DNA from: Diphasiastrum complanatum
Lineage: Eukaryota > Streptophyta > Lycopodiopsida > Lycopodiales > Lycopodiaceae
Assembly: GCA_029204225.1 (NCBI GenBank)
Contig: CM055114.1
Location: 19,705,273 to 19,769,272 of the forward strand
Direction: 5' to 3'
Length of the DNA stretch: 64,000 nucleotides
This document shows positions 43,719 through 54,736 of the stretch, piece after piece. Below the pieces are notes generated by a model. It made no database searches. It was given only the letters and a program-made list of their open reading frames with translations, and had not been told where the DNA came from. Within the stretch, counting starts at the first letter, position 1. Each line of letters opens with the position of its first letter. A program made the position numbers and the translations under genes.

Positions 43719-44480
43719 CACTCCCTTGAATAAACATGTTGAAGCTTGACCCCCTTTTCCATGACTTGTTCTCCCACAATTTGATAAGCCACTTCAATAT
43801 GCTTGCTCCTTGCATGAAAAATAGGATTCCTTGCCAATATTTGGTTTGAAAGGTTACCACAAAAGATGATTGGACTCTCTGAAAAATCCAACAAGTGAAA
43901 ATCCATTACCATCCTTTTGATCCATAACATATCCTTTTTGCAAGATGTAAGAGCTTTGTACTCGGCCTCACTAGATGACAATGAGATTGTAGCTTGTTTT
44001 TTTGACATCCAAGATATAGCTCCATCAATTATGAAAATAGCATGTGCACCTATAGATTTCCTATCCATTTGCTCTCTAGAAAAGTCTGAATTTGAAAATC
44101 CATACAAGTTTGGTTATAATCCTCCATAAACAATCCCAAAATCATTAGTTCCCAAGATGTATCTCAATACCCTCTTGCCTAGTTTCCAATGCTCCACACT
44201 AGTATCATGCATGAATTGGCTTAATCTACCAACACAATAGCTTAGATCAGGTCTTGTGATGGTTATATATATGAGTGAACCAACTAGCTTGCTATAGAGA
44301 GTAATGTCCTTGAAGGATCTTTCATCACATCTTATAGTGAGTTTTACATTTGACTCCATTGGTGTATCACAAGACTTTGCATCTACCATATGAAGAATAA
44401 AATTAGAATACTTCTCTTGACAAATGAGAGTAAATGGATAAGTTCTAAATACTTCTATTCCCAAGATATAATGCAAAAGA
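43719..44480 (-). pseudogene. C2 copia RT end and RNase H
   Basis: From 44,480 downward: LLHYILGIEVF, ICQEKYSNFILHMVDAKSCD, VGSLIYITITRPDLSYCVGR, LGKRVLRYILGTNDFGIVYG, a nonsense TAA at about 44,115, then MYGFSNSDFSREQMDRKS, SLSSSEAEYKALTSC, IIFCGNLSNQ, HARSKHIEVAYQIV, KLQHVYSRE. RNase H acidic positions are kept. Closest to the copies at 51.66-52.28 and 61.2-61.8 kb. Confidence 0.9.
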
Positions 44481-44535
44481 TCATGGTCACTTGGAGTTCT
44501 ATCTAAATCTATGCTAAAACTAGTTGAAGAGGGAG

Positions 44536-45074
44536 TGTGAAAAATTGTCAACTAGTTTGTTGTTTTTTGGAGGCCAAATGATGAGATCTCAACTTAGAGA
44601 TAGTTTCATGTTTGTCAATAAGGGCCTAATAGTGTTTGTACTAATTTTGGAAAATTGATAAGTGGATGAGGTCAATTTTGGACCCATTCTAATTGGCTAA
44701 ATATGATACATTGCATCTAGACTAGTGTTTCTAGGTTTTTGATGAAGTATTTAGTTGTTTTCAATTCAGGTCAAGTTTGGGGCAAGTGGACAAATGATAT
44801 TTTGGAAGCTATAAATAGCTGTACCTTCATGGAAAAATAATCAATCAAAACTCTTTCGTTGTAGAAAATTCATCTCTTATGTTTCTATGTCCATTTGATG
44901 TGATATCTTGAGTTTCTATGTGTAGAATGTTGATTTTATGGTTGATCTAGCTTTGACACGTGTGAATTATTGTATTGTATTGATGTTGTATGGACATGGA
45001 GAGTCCTAAGTCATATCTAAGTGTATGATCAAATTTTTGTGCATTTCTAGATTCTAGCATGCATAAAGTAGTCT
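44536..45074 (+). repeat. C2-type LTR, opposite to the flanking pol
   Basis: Begins TGTGAAAAATTGTCAACTAG after the purine tract GAAGAGGGAG. Internal blocks GTGTAGAATGTTGATTTT and ACACGTGTGAATTATTG. It lies on the plus strand between minus-strand RT on the left and minus-strand pieces on the right. The same arrangement occurs at 52,325 and 61,857. Confidence 0.7.
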
Positions 45075-45157
45075 TCCAATTCTTGTTCCTTCGTTGTTGA
45101 CACCAGCAACAATTCTGGAACCCTAGCAGCGATATCAGAGAGTGTGGTGATACTGTA
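45075..45157 (-). pseudogene. C2 accessory frame, C-terminal fragment
   Basis: Minus strand encodes ARVPELLLVSTTKEQ plus ELEDYFM, as at 33,170-33,235. At 45,157 it is joined to gypsy gag sequence. Confidence 0.65.
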
Positions 45158-45805
45158 CGTGAATTTCTTGGAGGCTGCAATGGTGAAGAACAAACTTCGG
45201 TTGTTGCTTTAGCAGCTTCAAACTCCTCTTCTTCTTGTAGATGTTTAATCTACTGCCTCATATCCTGATATCTTCTTTTTTCTACATGAAGATTTGGATA
45301 GTCTCCAGATGCTGTTGGTATATCAGTTAATGGTATAGAATCAGCAGGTACGAGATCCGCTACTAGTTCTTTCTGCTTCTGTGCTCTGGTGACCACCATC
45401 AAGGGTACACTTGGTTTATTCTGAGCTACTAGTGTTCGCTTGATTGTTATCAAATGTACAAGAGCTGTAGTTGGTGGTGGTTCGGTCTTGCTGGACAATT
45501 TTTATAGCAATGCCCATAACCACAGTCATGACAGAATGGTATAAATTTTCCTTTATCTGGACATTCTGCAACTTTGTGATTTTCTCCACATGCAAAGCAT
45601 CCAAGTGGTGCTCTAGTCTAGTTTTTAGATGCTTGTTGTTGCGTGGCAGCATAAATAGCATATTGTTATGAAGATCCACCTTTTTTTATCATTACCATAG
45701 TTCCATTGCTCGGCACTTCTGTATGGTTCTGGTTCCATTGAATTCGCAAGAGGAGCGAGGTGCTTTGGTGGGGCAGGTAAGGCTAAACGTTCCGGGTATC
45801 CAAGA
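45158..45805 (-). pseudogene. G1 gypsy gag C-terminal fragment
   Basis: Minus strand from 45,805: YPERLALPAPPKHLAPLANS, MEPEPYRSAEQWNYG, zinc-knuckle pieces, then VTRAQKQKELVADLVPADSI, PLTDIPTASG, HLQEEEEFEAAKATTEV. It equals parts of 54,960-55,590 and 56,150-56,800. Frameshifts break the knuckles. Confidence 0.8.
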
Positions 45806-46509
45806 TTTGGTTGCATTTTATGACACATTAATCTAACACCTAGAAGTTATGGAGATCAAGATTACATTTGGTTAGGATCACTCACAAGTATCTATGGTTA
45901 AGTTTTGGGCCACTAGGACACATGATACAAGACATTGTCTCATGGGACCAATATCATAAAATGTGAGAAATCAGATCCAAAACATGACAACTGGATCAAG
46001 AGATCATGCATTTTGTTAGGATCATACACAAGCTAGAAATCATGCATCTACCATGCTAGAACTTGGAAATACATGAAGATCTGATCAAAATCACTAAGAT
46101 CCATCATGAACTGTCCTTGTCCATACAACAAAAGCATCACAATAGCATTCACGCATGTGAATTCAAGATAGATAACAAAAATAGCATTCTACACATTAGA
46201 ATTCAAGATATCATGAGAAAGATGAAAGAGATGGGCATAGAATCAAAAGAGAAAAGTTCTCCATACAGAATGAAAACATCAACATATGTTTTGTGAAAAA
46301 TGTCAAAGATATCCATCTAGGATCTTGACTTTTGGGGTGTTAGGCTTCACAAATTTTCATGTATACTTGTAAATATGCTAGTGGATATGGATAAGTTCGA
46401 TCACAATATTGAGTCCGGAATGTGTATATTAGATCAACCTAATCTTAGGTTGAGTACTAGGATCAGGGAGGGGTTGATTGAGTGGGAGGAATTATGTTGA
46501 GAGAGGTAA
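45806..46509 (-). repeat. C2-like LTR remnant and shared non-coding block
   Basis: Mirror image of 5,995-6,690. The open frame near 46,063-46,296 (EIHEDLIKITKIHHELS) is only the reverse reading of LTR sequence and is not called a gene. Confidence 0.6.
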
Positions 46510-46976
46510 GTTGAAGGTACTCTAAGGTTGAAATTCCAGCACTATCAATTTAAACTACTATCAAATGTTTTGTATGTACCTAACTCTCTACGAAAATGTT
46601 ATCAGTAAGTAGAATCACTGATTTAGGTCATAAGGTAGAGTTCGAGTCCGATCAATGCCGAATTATTGATAGGACAACTAAGGTCCTTGCACTCAGCAAG
46701 AGGCATGGATACTTACATAGATTGGCACATTGTTATTTAGATACTAGTCAAGCCTTGAAAACCTCTATTCTTGTCAATAAATTATGACTATGGCATCATC
46801 AATTAGGACACTTGAATTATGCATCTATTTCATACATTTCTAAATGATCCCTAGCATTTGATCTCGACTATCCATCCGACAAAGGCGACCTCCCTGTCTG
46901 TCATAGCTACATCCTTTGAAAGCAGGCTTGGATTCCCTTTAAATCGAGTCATAGGCATGCAACAAAAGCTTTGTTA
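46510..46976 (+). pseudogene. C1 copia pre-integrase region
   Basis: Reads LSNVLYVPNSL, a one-base break near 46,596, then LSVSRITDLGHKVEFESDQC, TKVLALSKRHGYLHRLAH, a stop, and LWHHQLGHLNYASI. Same broken points as in the mirrored copy at 5.5-5.99 kb, so most damage predates the duplication. Confidence 0.82.
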
Positions 46977-46977
46977 G

Positions 46978-47326
46978 ATGTTTTTTCATTCAGATATATG
47001 TGGTCCAATGCAAACTTCATCTTCCCTAGATGCAAAGTATTTTATTACCTTCATTGACGAATATTCAAGAAGAACAGATGTTTATTTTTATAAAGCAGAA
47101 ATCAGAGACTTTCAACAAGTTTTGGGAATTCAAAGAGCATGCAGAAAATCAAATTTGATTTGTAAAAGAATTAAAGTACTGAGGTCCGACAACGGGGGAG
47201 AATACATGTCCACCAAATTCAAGGAGTATTGCCTTAGCAACGACATTGATCAACAATACATTACCTCCTATTCGCCTCATTCAAATGGTCTTGATGAGAG
47301 AAAGAAGAGAACCTTAGTGCTTATAA
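46978..47326 (+). pseudogene. C1 copia integrase catalytic core
   Basis: FFHSDICGPMQTSS, YFITFIDEYSRRTDVYF, VLRSDNGGEYMSTKF and SPHSNGLDERKKRT supply the D,D,E positions. The Glu block has Asp before it (LDERK, Ala in the other copy). The frame then runs directly into the LYD-VESK linker; the C-terminal integrase part is deleted. Confidence 0.9.
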
Positions 47327-47811
47327 GTTGTATGATCTTGTCGAGTCGAAGATATTCACTAGCCGAGATGTCATCTTCATCAAAGATCAGTTTATCGACC
47401 TTAAAGGTAAAGGCAAATTGCATATAGTCGAACTATCGGACTCTCCCGACATATCAAACTTTCCAGTTCTCATGTCAACTATTCCTATCGAAGGTCCAAG
47501 CTCGTGTACTCCCTAAGAACAACTTATGAACATCGAATCCTAAGAAGATGATGTTGCAGTTCAACAACTATACTCCATTACCCAGAAGATCGACAAGAGT
47601 CAGCAGACCACCTATCAGGTATATCGACGAGTCTACAGCTTACCTTGTCCAAGAGTTGACAACTATCGAAGAGGCACTTAGTCAGCTTGATTCTGACCTC
47701 TAGAAAGAAGCTATGGATAAAGAGTATTCATTTCTTATCAAGAGCCAAACATGGACTATTGTCGAATTACCTACCAGCAGAAATGTAGCTGATTGCAAAT
47801 GGGAATCTGTG
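47327..47811 (+). pseudogene. C1 copia linker and RT start
   Basis: YDLVESKIFTSRDVIFIKDQ, VELSDSPDISNFPVLMST, then past stops RSTRVSRPPIRYIDESTAYL, EYSFLIKSQTWTIVELPTSR, NVADCKW. It ends at 47,803, where the copy at 4.55-4.75 kb still continues into LFKFKYKTDG. Confidence 0.85.
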
Positions 47812-48440
47812 TCATTTGTTATTCAGCTGATGATTTTGATCTCTCTCTTTTGTCTCCTTAATCTCTCTTTCCTGTTTTCTAGGGTTACGTCTTGCTTACG
47901 TGATGCTTTCATAGCTTAGCTCTAGGTCAGTCGTGGTTGTATTTAAAGCTTGGTATCAGAGCACTTTCCTGATTGCTGAATTTTAGATCTGATTTTGGGA
48001 TTGGGCGCCCATTTTCCTTGCTGATTTTTTTTTTCTCTCTTTGTTGAGGGCTTTCATCTCTTTGCTTCAACAACATTTAGCATAGTTTGGAGGAGGACCA
48101 GCTCCCATCAGAGCATTTTCCTTGGCGGATAGTTAGCAGAAGTACTTCTGCTAAATTTGGCGGCCAATTTTTTTTTTTTTTAGCAGATTATTCCTGGCAT
48201 CTAAGTCCAGCTTGTTTGTGTCCAGCGCCCAATTCCCTCATCTCTTTCGTCCGTTTCTCCTTCCATTTTCACCCCACTCTTCACTTTTGTTTGCAGGCTG
48301 TCTAGCCCCTTCATACTTGTACCTTTTGCCCATTTTTGTCTCCGTTTGTAGCCATTTTTCACATTTGATTGCAGGCTGTTCAGCGCCCATCTCCACCCTC
48401 ATACTTGTTGTTTTTTCAGCCTACTTGAAGCATTTTATTT
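47812..48440 (+). other. C6 LTR end, PBS and leader inside C1
   Basis: GAATCTGTGTCATTTGTTAT begins the C6 LTR part. The PBS TGGTATCAGAGC is at 47,951-47,962. A leader follows with Cys/Phe/Ser-rich short frames (48,087-48,445) that lack any gag motif. The whole replaces the C1 RT core. Confidence 0.65.
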
Positions 48441-48945
48441 TCTAGCATCTCTTGTAGCATTATTCAATTTTCTAAGTGGTTATTCAGATGCAAGTTGGGC
48501 AGGAGATGTAGACACTCGTAAATCCATTTTCGGATTCACATTCTTCCTCAACAATGGTCCTATTTCATGGAATAGTCGCAAGAAAACATTGATAGCTCTA
48601 TCTTCCACTGAATCAGAGTATATCGTAGCCTTGCAAGCTACAAAGAAAGCAGTGTGGTTGAGAGACTTACTCTCAGATATCAGTTTGAATCAATATGTTC
48701 CGACAATTCTATTTTGTGATAATCAAAGTGCCATTGCTTTATCGTCCAACCCTAGTTATCATTCTAGGAGTAAGCACATTGAAATTAAGTATCACTATGT
48801 CAGAAGCAAAGTTCTCGACAAAGAGGTTGACTGGAAGTATTGAAAAACGCAAGATATGATAGTGAATATTTTTACTAAAGCATTATTACACAAGAAATTT
48901 TGTGCAGAACTAAGTTTGAAAGTTTGGATTCAGATTAAAGGGGAG
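48441..48945 (+). pseudogene. C1 copia RNase H and polypurine tract
   Basis: GYSDASWAGDVDTRKSIFGF, NNGPISWNSRKKTL, LSSTESEYIVALQATKKAVW, FCDNQSAIALSSNPS, SRSKHIEIKYHYVRSK, WKY, stop, KTQDMIVNIFTKALLHKKF. One nonsense codon (TGA near 48,841) otherwise leaves the domain nearly whole, better than the mirrored copy. Polypurine tract AAAGGGGAG ends at 48,945. Confidence 0.9.
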
Positions 48946-49920
48946 TGTTGGATTATTCTCTTGATCATCGACTAATCGATCTTTAATCTTCATCTATTAT
49001 CTAGTTTTGCAGTTCTCTTCGTGTTTCTACACAATCTGTAGAAATACATGAGAAATCGCTTAATAGGTGGCTCCGACATATTGGACATCATTCGACAAAC
49101 TTTGGAGACTTTGACAAACTTTGGAGACTTTGACAAACTTCGGTGACTTCACAAACTTCGAAGGCTTCGGTGACTTTGGAGACTTCGAACACTTCGGCTA
49201 CTTCGGATGCCAAAGACAGTTATTATTCCACTTGAATTGAAGCTACAGACTTGCCCTAACTGTTTAGCAAGTAAATTTTCAAGATGACTAACTAGAAGGA
49301 TGCTAGTGCATCATGGCCAACTGGTTGTCACGATTGATGACCTAATTGCTTAGTATAAATAGCTGATCATACTTCTATTAGTTTTCAAGTTATTGAACAA
49401 TGTATTGAAGCAACTCTCTCAAGCTTTCAATCTTGAACACTCTTGAGCATTCTAGCTCAGTTCTTTAGAGTTGATTTAGAGTATTGCTATTGCGCTTATT
49501 GCTTAGTAGCAGAAGTGCTTCAGATAGAGTTTCATTTACTAAGAAATAGTTTTGATTCGCAATTATCTTGTGCTCATTAGCATCTGATTTGTTTCTTTTA
49601 CTGAATCAATCTATCCTTTATTCCATTCAGTATTATGTCAAAATGTATGCATCTCTGTGATTATTTGTAACTGATAATCTCTTACTATTTTTTCTGATAA
49701 TTCAATACTTCATTGTTTGGCTATGTAATCACTTTAGCTTATGGCGATCTTAAAGTTAGTTGCTAAATGACTGAACGTGACTTCTGTCACTACTTTTGTT
49801 CAATATTAATAGGCGTGGTCATGCATAGGAAAGAACGTTCATTTTGTTGTGCTCAATAAGTCCTTTACCTCATTCGGCTTGTCATTTTGCTTTCTCTCAT
49901 CTCATCACCTCTTTCCAATA
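48946..49920 (+). repeat. C1 copia 3' LTR, copy 2 (975 bp)
   Basis: TGTTGGATTATTC to CTTTCCAATA. Minisatellite at about 49,090-49,205 built of GACTTTG/ACAAACTTYGG units. A TATAAATAGC box is near 49,363, a likely promoter. No 5' LTR partner on this element. Confidence 0.88.
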
Positions 49921-51437
49921 GATTGAAGGGCATCACTTTAAGAAATATAAACAATATATACAAAAGTTACAATAGAATGATGACTAGCTCATAAATCCAC
50001 TCAAGATGATAGTTATACTCGAACAACAAAACATGTGGTTTTCAATAAATGTCCATATATAGAAGATATAATATATTAGCTCCAAGTTTATAGCTGCAAA
50101 ACACGACAACGTATTTGAATATTGTTTAGCTCTATCTAATAGTGTTTTAAGACTCTTGAAAATCACCATTAGACAACCAATTGATAACAAAAAAAGTTAT
50201 GGATGAATATTGATCATACTCCTAACATGTCTCACACAAACACACACACACAAGGTAAAATCCATGTATCTAATGCAAATGATGTTCTCGTTGATGTTTC
50301 TTTCAACTATATTGTCTTCATATTCAGTCAAGGGTAGTGTTTGGTATCCTTATTTTAAACATGAGGAATGATCAAGTGTGTCAAGCTTGAAGATGATGCC
50401 TCATGACATCCTAGTGAAAAGGAATCAGATGTAAAGTCCACAAAATTATCAACTCATGTCCTAACCATCATGAATTGTGCATATGCCAAGGCATGCTACA
50501 TAAAATCATAGCTGGAAAAGATATTCATGTTTCGATAATGGTTGCCAATCTCATAAATCTCATTAACTCCATCAAAATTTTGCAAACTGTAAACTTCACA
50601 CAACTGGTTGCACCACTTTTTCAACGGTTGCAGATTCAAGTCTCAACCAGGGGAGATGTAGAGACCTTCATATCCATCCTTGTTTTGTTGTATTTCATTT
50701 TCATGTAAAAGTGACACAGTTCATATATTTTTTTCATTTTTTATGTATGCTTCTGTTGTGATGTTCATTGATTCCTCATTAGTGAGGTTTTACTCTCTGT
50801 GTAGATTCAATACGACTTGGCACGTTGCTGGTTTCGCATTTACTTACTGTCTGTTACTAGACTCTTATGGGTCATTCTTGGCAATCAAAGTCTTGGTTAA
50901 CATTCAGCCATGCAGTAAGATTAGCATTGTAGTATAGTTTTTATCCAGCCTGTTAGTGCATTCACAGGAACTTGTTCTCTCTTGAACTATACTTACATCA
51001 ATTGAAAGTGCAAGCCACGATGCTCAACAAGGATCAGAGTGTAGCTTAACTGTGCACCTAATAGTATGCCTATTTCTACTTGTTGTAAAATGAGTTGAAA
51101 ACATTTCTTGAAATTCGAATTAATCTACAAGCAACAAAACATAAACAAGAACAAGAAACAAGAAGCTAAAGGCAACATTATGAATGTTCAAGGATCAAGA
51201 AACACTCATTTCTTGATTCTTGGACAACCCAAGAACATCAAGAATTGAAAAGTAAGAGAATATGCAAGATCTATGCCACAATTTCAGACTATTTAGTTTA
51301 CTTTAATGCTAATTCTACACTATTCCACAATGCAAGAAAGTTAATCCACTCTAATCCACAATGCATAAAGAAAGAAAGCAAGAAACCAATCTAATTCCAC
51401 AACCACACATGCAAGAATGGAAGGGCGTGATCATAAA
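49921..51437 (+). repeat. repeat R1, copy 2
   Basis: Forward copy of R1. Shows CCAGGGGAGA directly before TGTAGAGACC at 50,658. About 30 bases (CTACCACTCAACAATCCCAA region) present in the other two copies are deleted near 50,404. The CA run near 50,233 is short and interrupted. Confidence 0.8.
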
Positions 51438-51469
51438 TGAATAAACATGACTACACTAGTTGATATTTC

Positions 51470-51670
51470 TCACACTCCCTCCTCAACTAGTTTTGGCCTA
51501 GTTTTGACCATACTACTTTGATCCAACTTTAGAATGATCTTCATCCTAAGTATAGATCTCCTTTCTAAGGTCCTAAAGTTGCTTTCATAATTGATATAGA
51601 GAATAGTGTCCACATTGGATGCTTCTCTCATATAAGCTAGGACCTCCTTTCCCTTAACATCCTCAATCAT
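51470..51670 (-). pseudogene. C2 pol-to-LTR tail
   Basis: Minus strand open frame KEVLAYMREASNVDTILYIN, FRTLERRSILRMK, KTRPKLVEEGV leads into the purine tract GAGGAGGGAG and TGTGAGAAATATC, the start of a C2 LTR that is cut after about 35 bases at 51,437. Confidence 0.7.
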
Positions 51671-52280
51671 TGAAATTCGACAAGTGAAAATCCATTACCA
51701 TCCTTTTGATCCATAACATATCCTTTGTGCAAGATGTAAGAGCTTTGTACTCGGCCTCACTAGATGACAATGAGATTGTAGCTTGTTTTTTTGACATCCA
51801 AGATGTAGCTCCATCAATTATGAAAATAGCATGTGCACCTATGGATTTCCTATCTATTTGATCTCTAGAAAAGTCTGAATCTGAAAATCCATACAAGTTT
51901 GGTTATAATCCTCCATAAACAATCCCAATATCATTAGTTCCCAAGATGTATCTCAATACCCTCTTGCCTAGTTTCCAATGCCCCACACTAGTATCATGCA
52001 TGAATTGGCTTAATCTACCAACACAATAGCTTAGATCAGGTCTTGTGATGGTTATATATATGAGTGAACCAACTAGCTTGCTATAGAGAGTAATGTCCTT
52101 GAAGGATCTTTCATTACATCTTATAGTGAGTTTTACATGTGACTCCATTGGTGTATCACAAGACTTTGCAACTACCATATGAAGAATAAAATTAGAATAC
52201 TTCTCTTGACAAATGAGAGTAAATGGATAAGTTCTAAATACTTCTATTCCCAAGATATAATGCAAAAGATCATGCTCACT
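51671..52280 (-). pseudogene. C2 copia RT end and RNase H
   Basis: From 52,280 downward: LLHYILGIEVFRTYP, EKYSNFILHMVVAKSCDTPM, SLIYITITRPDLSYCVGRLS, LGTNDIGIVYGGL, TAA stop at about 51,904, YGFSDSDFSRDQIDRKSIGA, ATISLSSSEAEYKALTSCTK, FHLSNF. RNase H is cut before its second Asp and joined to the tail frame. The N-terminal residues of the open frame (51,903-52,340) come from the neighbouring LTR and are not RT. Confidence 0.88.
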
Positions 52281-52324
52281 TGGAGCTCTATCTAAATCTA
52301 TGCTAAAACTAGTTGAAGAGGAAG

Positions 52325-52853
52325 TGTGAAAAATTGTCAACTAGTTTGTTGTTTTTTGGAGGCCCAATGGTGAGATCTCAACTTAGAGATAGTTTCATGT
52401 TTGTCAATAAGGGCCTAATAGTGTTTGTACTATTTTTGGAAAATTGATAAGTGGATGAGGTCAATTTTGGACCCATTCTAATTGGCTAAATATGATACAT
52501 TGCATCTAGACTAGTATTTCTAGGTTTTTGATGAAGTATTTAGTTGTTTTTAATTCAGGTCAAGTTCGGGGCAAGTGGTCAAATGACATTTTGGAAGTTA
52601 TAAATAGCTATACCTTCATGGAAAAATAATCAATCAAAGTTCTTTCGTTGTAGAAATTTCATCTCTTGTGTTTCTATGTCCATTTGATGTGATATCTTGA
52701 GTTTCTATGTGTAGAATGTTGATTTTATGGTTGATCTAGCTTTCACACGTGTGAATTATTGTACTGTATTGATGTTGTACGGACATGGAGAGTCCTAAGT
52801 CATATCTAAGTGTTTATGATCAAATTTTTGTGCATTTCTAAATTCTACCATGC
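52325..52853 (+). repeat. C2-type LTR, opposite to flanking pieces
   Basis: TGTGAAAAATTGTC start after GAAGAGGAAG. Matches 44,536-45,074 and 61,857-62,385. Right end near ACCATGCATAAAG. Confidence 0.7.
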
Positions 52854-53440
52854 ATAAAGTAGTCTTCCAATTGCTGTTCCTTCGTTGTTGACACCAGCAA
52901 CAGTTCTGGAACCATAGCAACGATATCAAAGAGTGTGGTGATGAAATCTTGTTGTGTTTGTAGTTGTTCCTGCAATCAACCCACCTCATCTCTATATTGT
53001 TCTATGTCTCTAACACAATCTATCACACTTCCAACATTATTGAATAAAGATTGTAAAGCTAGAAAAATCATACTAGAGGTTAAATCGAACAAAGCAAATT
53101 TTTGGACTTCTTAAGTAGTCGGCTTGACCTTCGCACTTTTGAATTTCTCTTTGATCTCCTTAGGAGGCTGGTAGCCATCTTCAAATAGCAATGCTTCGAT
53201 ATCATCCTTAGCAGCTTCCTTCAACAAATTAGGTTTTTGCGTTGTGTGCTCATCTTGAACTGGGATGTTTGCTCCTCTATCATGTGCTCCATCAATGACT
53301 GCGAGTCATCAATCTGCATCGTATCGGTATTAGAATTGTGTTCTTCATCTGCAACTAGCATGGTTCCACTTGTCTCCACAACTTCTTTGATCTTATGACC
53401 ATAGTTCGGGTGACTGTTCTAGCCATAATTCTGGCCTCAG
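52854..53440 (-). pseudogene. C2 accessory reading frame
   Basis: Minus strand: IDDSQSLMEHMIEEQTSQFK in one frame, then LLFEDGYQPPKEIKEKFK, a TAA, FDLTSSMIFLALQSLFNNVG, a TGA, LQEQLQTQQDFITTL, VPELLLVSTTKEQQLEDYFM. Lies between gag (upstream on this strand) and the oppositely oriented LTR. Confidence 0.6.
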
Positions 53441-53446
53441 CTTCAT

Positions 53447-54107
53447 TCAATAACTCAAAGTGAAAGGCCAAGTGGCTCCTCTTGATTGAAGCCTATACTC
53501 CTCATTCACCAAGATCTCTTTCAAATCCACAATACTTGGCAAATAATTTTGAATAGCAAAACTTTGAACAAGATTAGCATGATCATCCAACAAGCCATTA
53601 AGTATAAGTTGAACAAGTTCTACCTCCTTAATGCTTTCATCAATACATGCTAACTCATCATTGAATGCTTTAACCCTCAAAACAAAAGCATGAGTACTCT
53701 CTTCCTTCTTTTGCAAACTTTGAAAGATTTGCCTCCTAAGAGTAAGAACTCTTGATGTAGAGTTGGATTCATAAAGCTTCTTCAAAGCTTCCCAAGCCTC
53801 CAAAGATGATGTGCACTTACCCACTTCCTTGAGAAGTTTATTGGTAACATTCATCTTAATCATTGTAGAGCTCTTTTAGCACTCTTGTCATGCCTCACTT
53901 GATCTTGTTGAAACCTACAACAATATCCAAAACATCATTCATCTCAAGAAGTGATTCCATCCTCACTTTCCACAATGAATAGTTACGTGAGGTAAGCCTA
54001 TCATTGCCTTCCAACATGAATCCTCTACTTGTAGCCATGTTGAAGTGACCTGATCTTCTTCTTTCAACCTGTTCCAATGCACAAAGCACTCTCTTGAATG
54101 TCAACAA
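53447..54107 (-). pseudogene. C2 copia gag, broken
   Basis: Likely start at 54,038 (MATSRGFMLEGNDRLTSRNY, SLWKVRMESLLEMNDVLDI). A break near 53,880-53,930 removes the ERPAAQQDQ segment and shifts frame. It then continues MIKMNVTNKLLKEVGKCTSS, STSRVLTLRRQIF, FNDELACIDESI, LKEILVNEEYRLQSRG. Ends TLSY and stop, as in the plus-strand gag at 32,639. Confidence 0.88.
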
Positions 54108-54736
54108 ATGAACTCAAGAAGAAATCACAAAGATATGGAACCTCCCAAATCTCTTCTAACATTTCTAACTAGAAAATCAACACATAGAATAGTAAAATCT
54201 TGATCAACCTATGATCTATCCTGAATCTAATGATTTTTTCCACTTCCTAAGATTGAAACACACTGAAATGACATTCTTTCGTGCAGCCAGCCATCACCAT
54301 CATGATCTATAATGGGAGGGGCGCCACCAATTTTTTTTTTTTGAGCTTTCAATATGGGGGCCCAAGCTCATATTGGGCCCCTTTTTTCTAAAATCAAATT
54401 GAGAAAATGGTGACTGAAATTCTATTGAAATGAAAGCCAATATTTATTTAAAATTTGAATTTGACGTGTGGTTAAGAATGGTACATTGTCATTAAGAAGG
54501 GGCTAGGGGTATAGAGTTAAAGTGGGGTTAATGGGTGGATTAGATTTTGGAGATTTAATTTTAGCCATTGGATGTGCCATGTCATATGGACCATTCCATC
54601 TCAATTGTCACTTTTTGATTGGTAGACATGTCGTCATTAACACTGATTTCGATTAGGAAAGAGGCCCTTTTTGAGTTCAAAAATGGCCCTAATGCTTTTG
54701 TTCACTTTGCCAAGCTGCTGCAACATGGAGTACTTG
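54108..54736. other. C2 leader remnant and short GC hairpin
   Basis: 54,108-54,290 is C2 leader in reverse. At 54,357-54,381 GGGGCCCAA and TTGGGCCCC form a perfect 9 bp stem with a 7-base loop, followed by six T. The rest, to 54,736, holds no recognised gene. The hairpin repeats at 63,890-63,914. Confidence 0.55.

Noticed and set aside
50680-50937. Conserved frame MFCCISFSCKSDTVHIFF in R1 (three copies)
   Set aside because: It spans the putative polypurine/LTR edge, shifts start between copies and shows a hydrophobic bias from T-rich DNA; identity reflects recent duplication.
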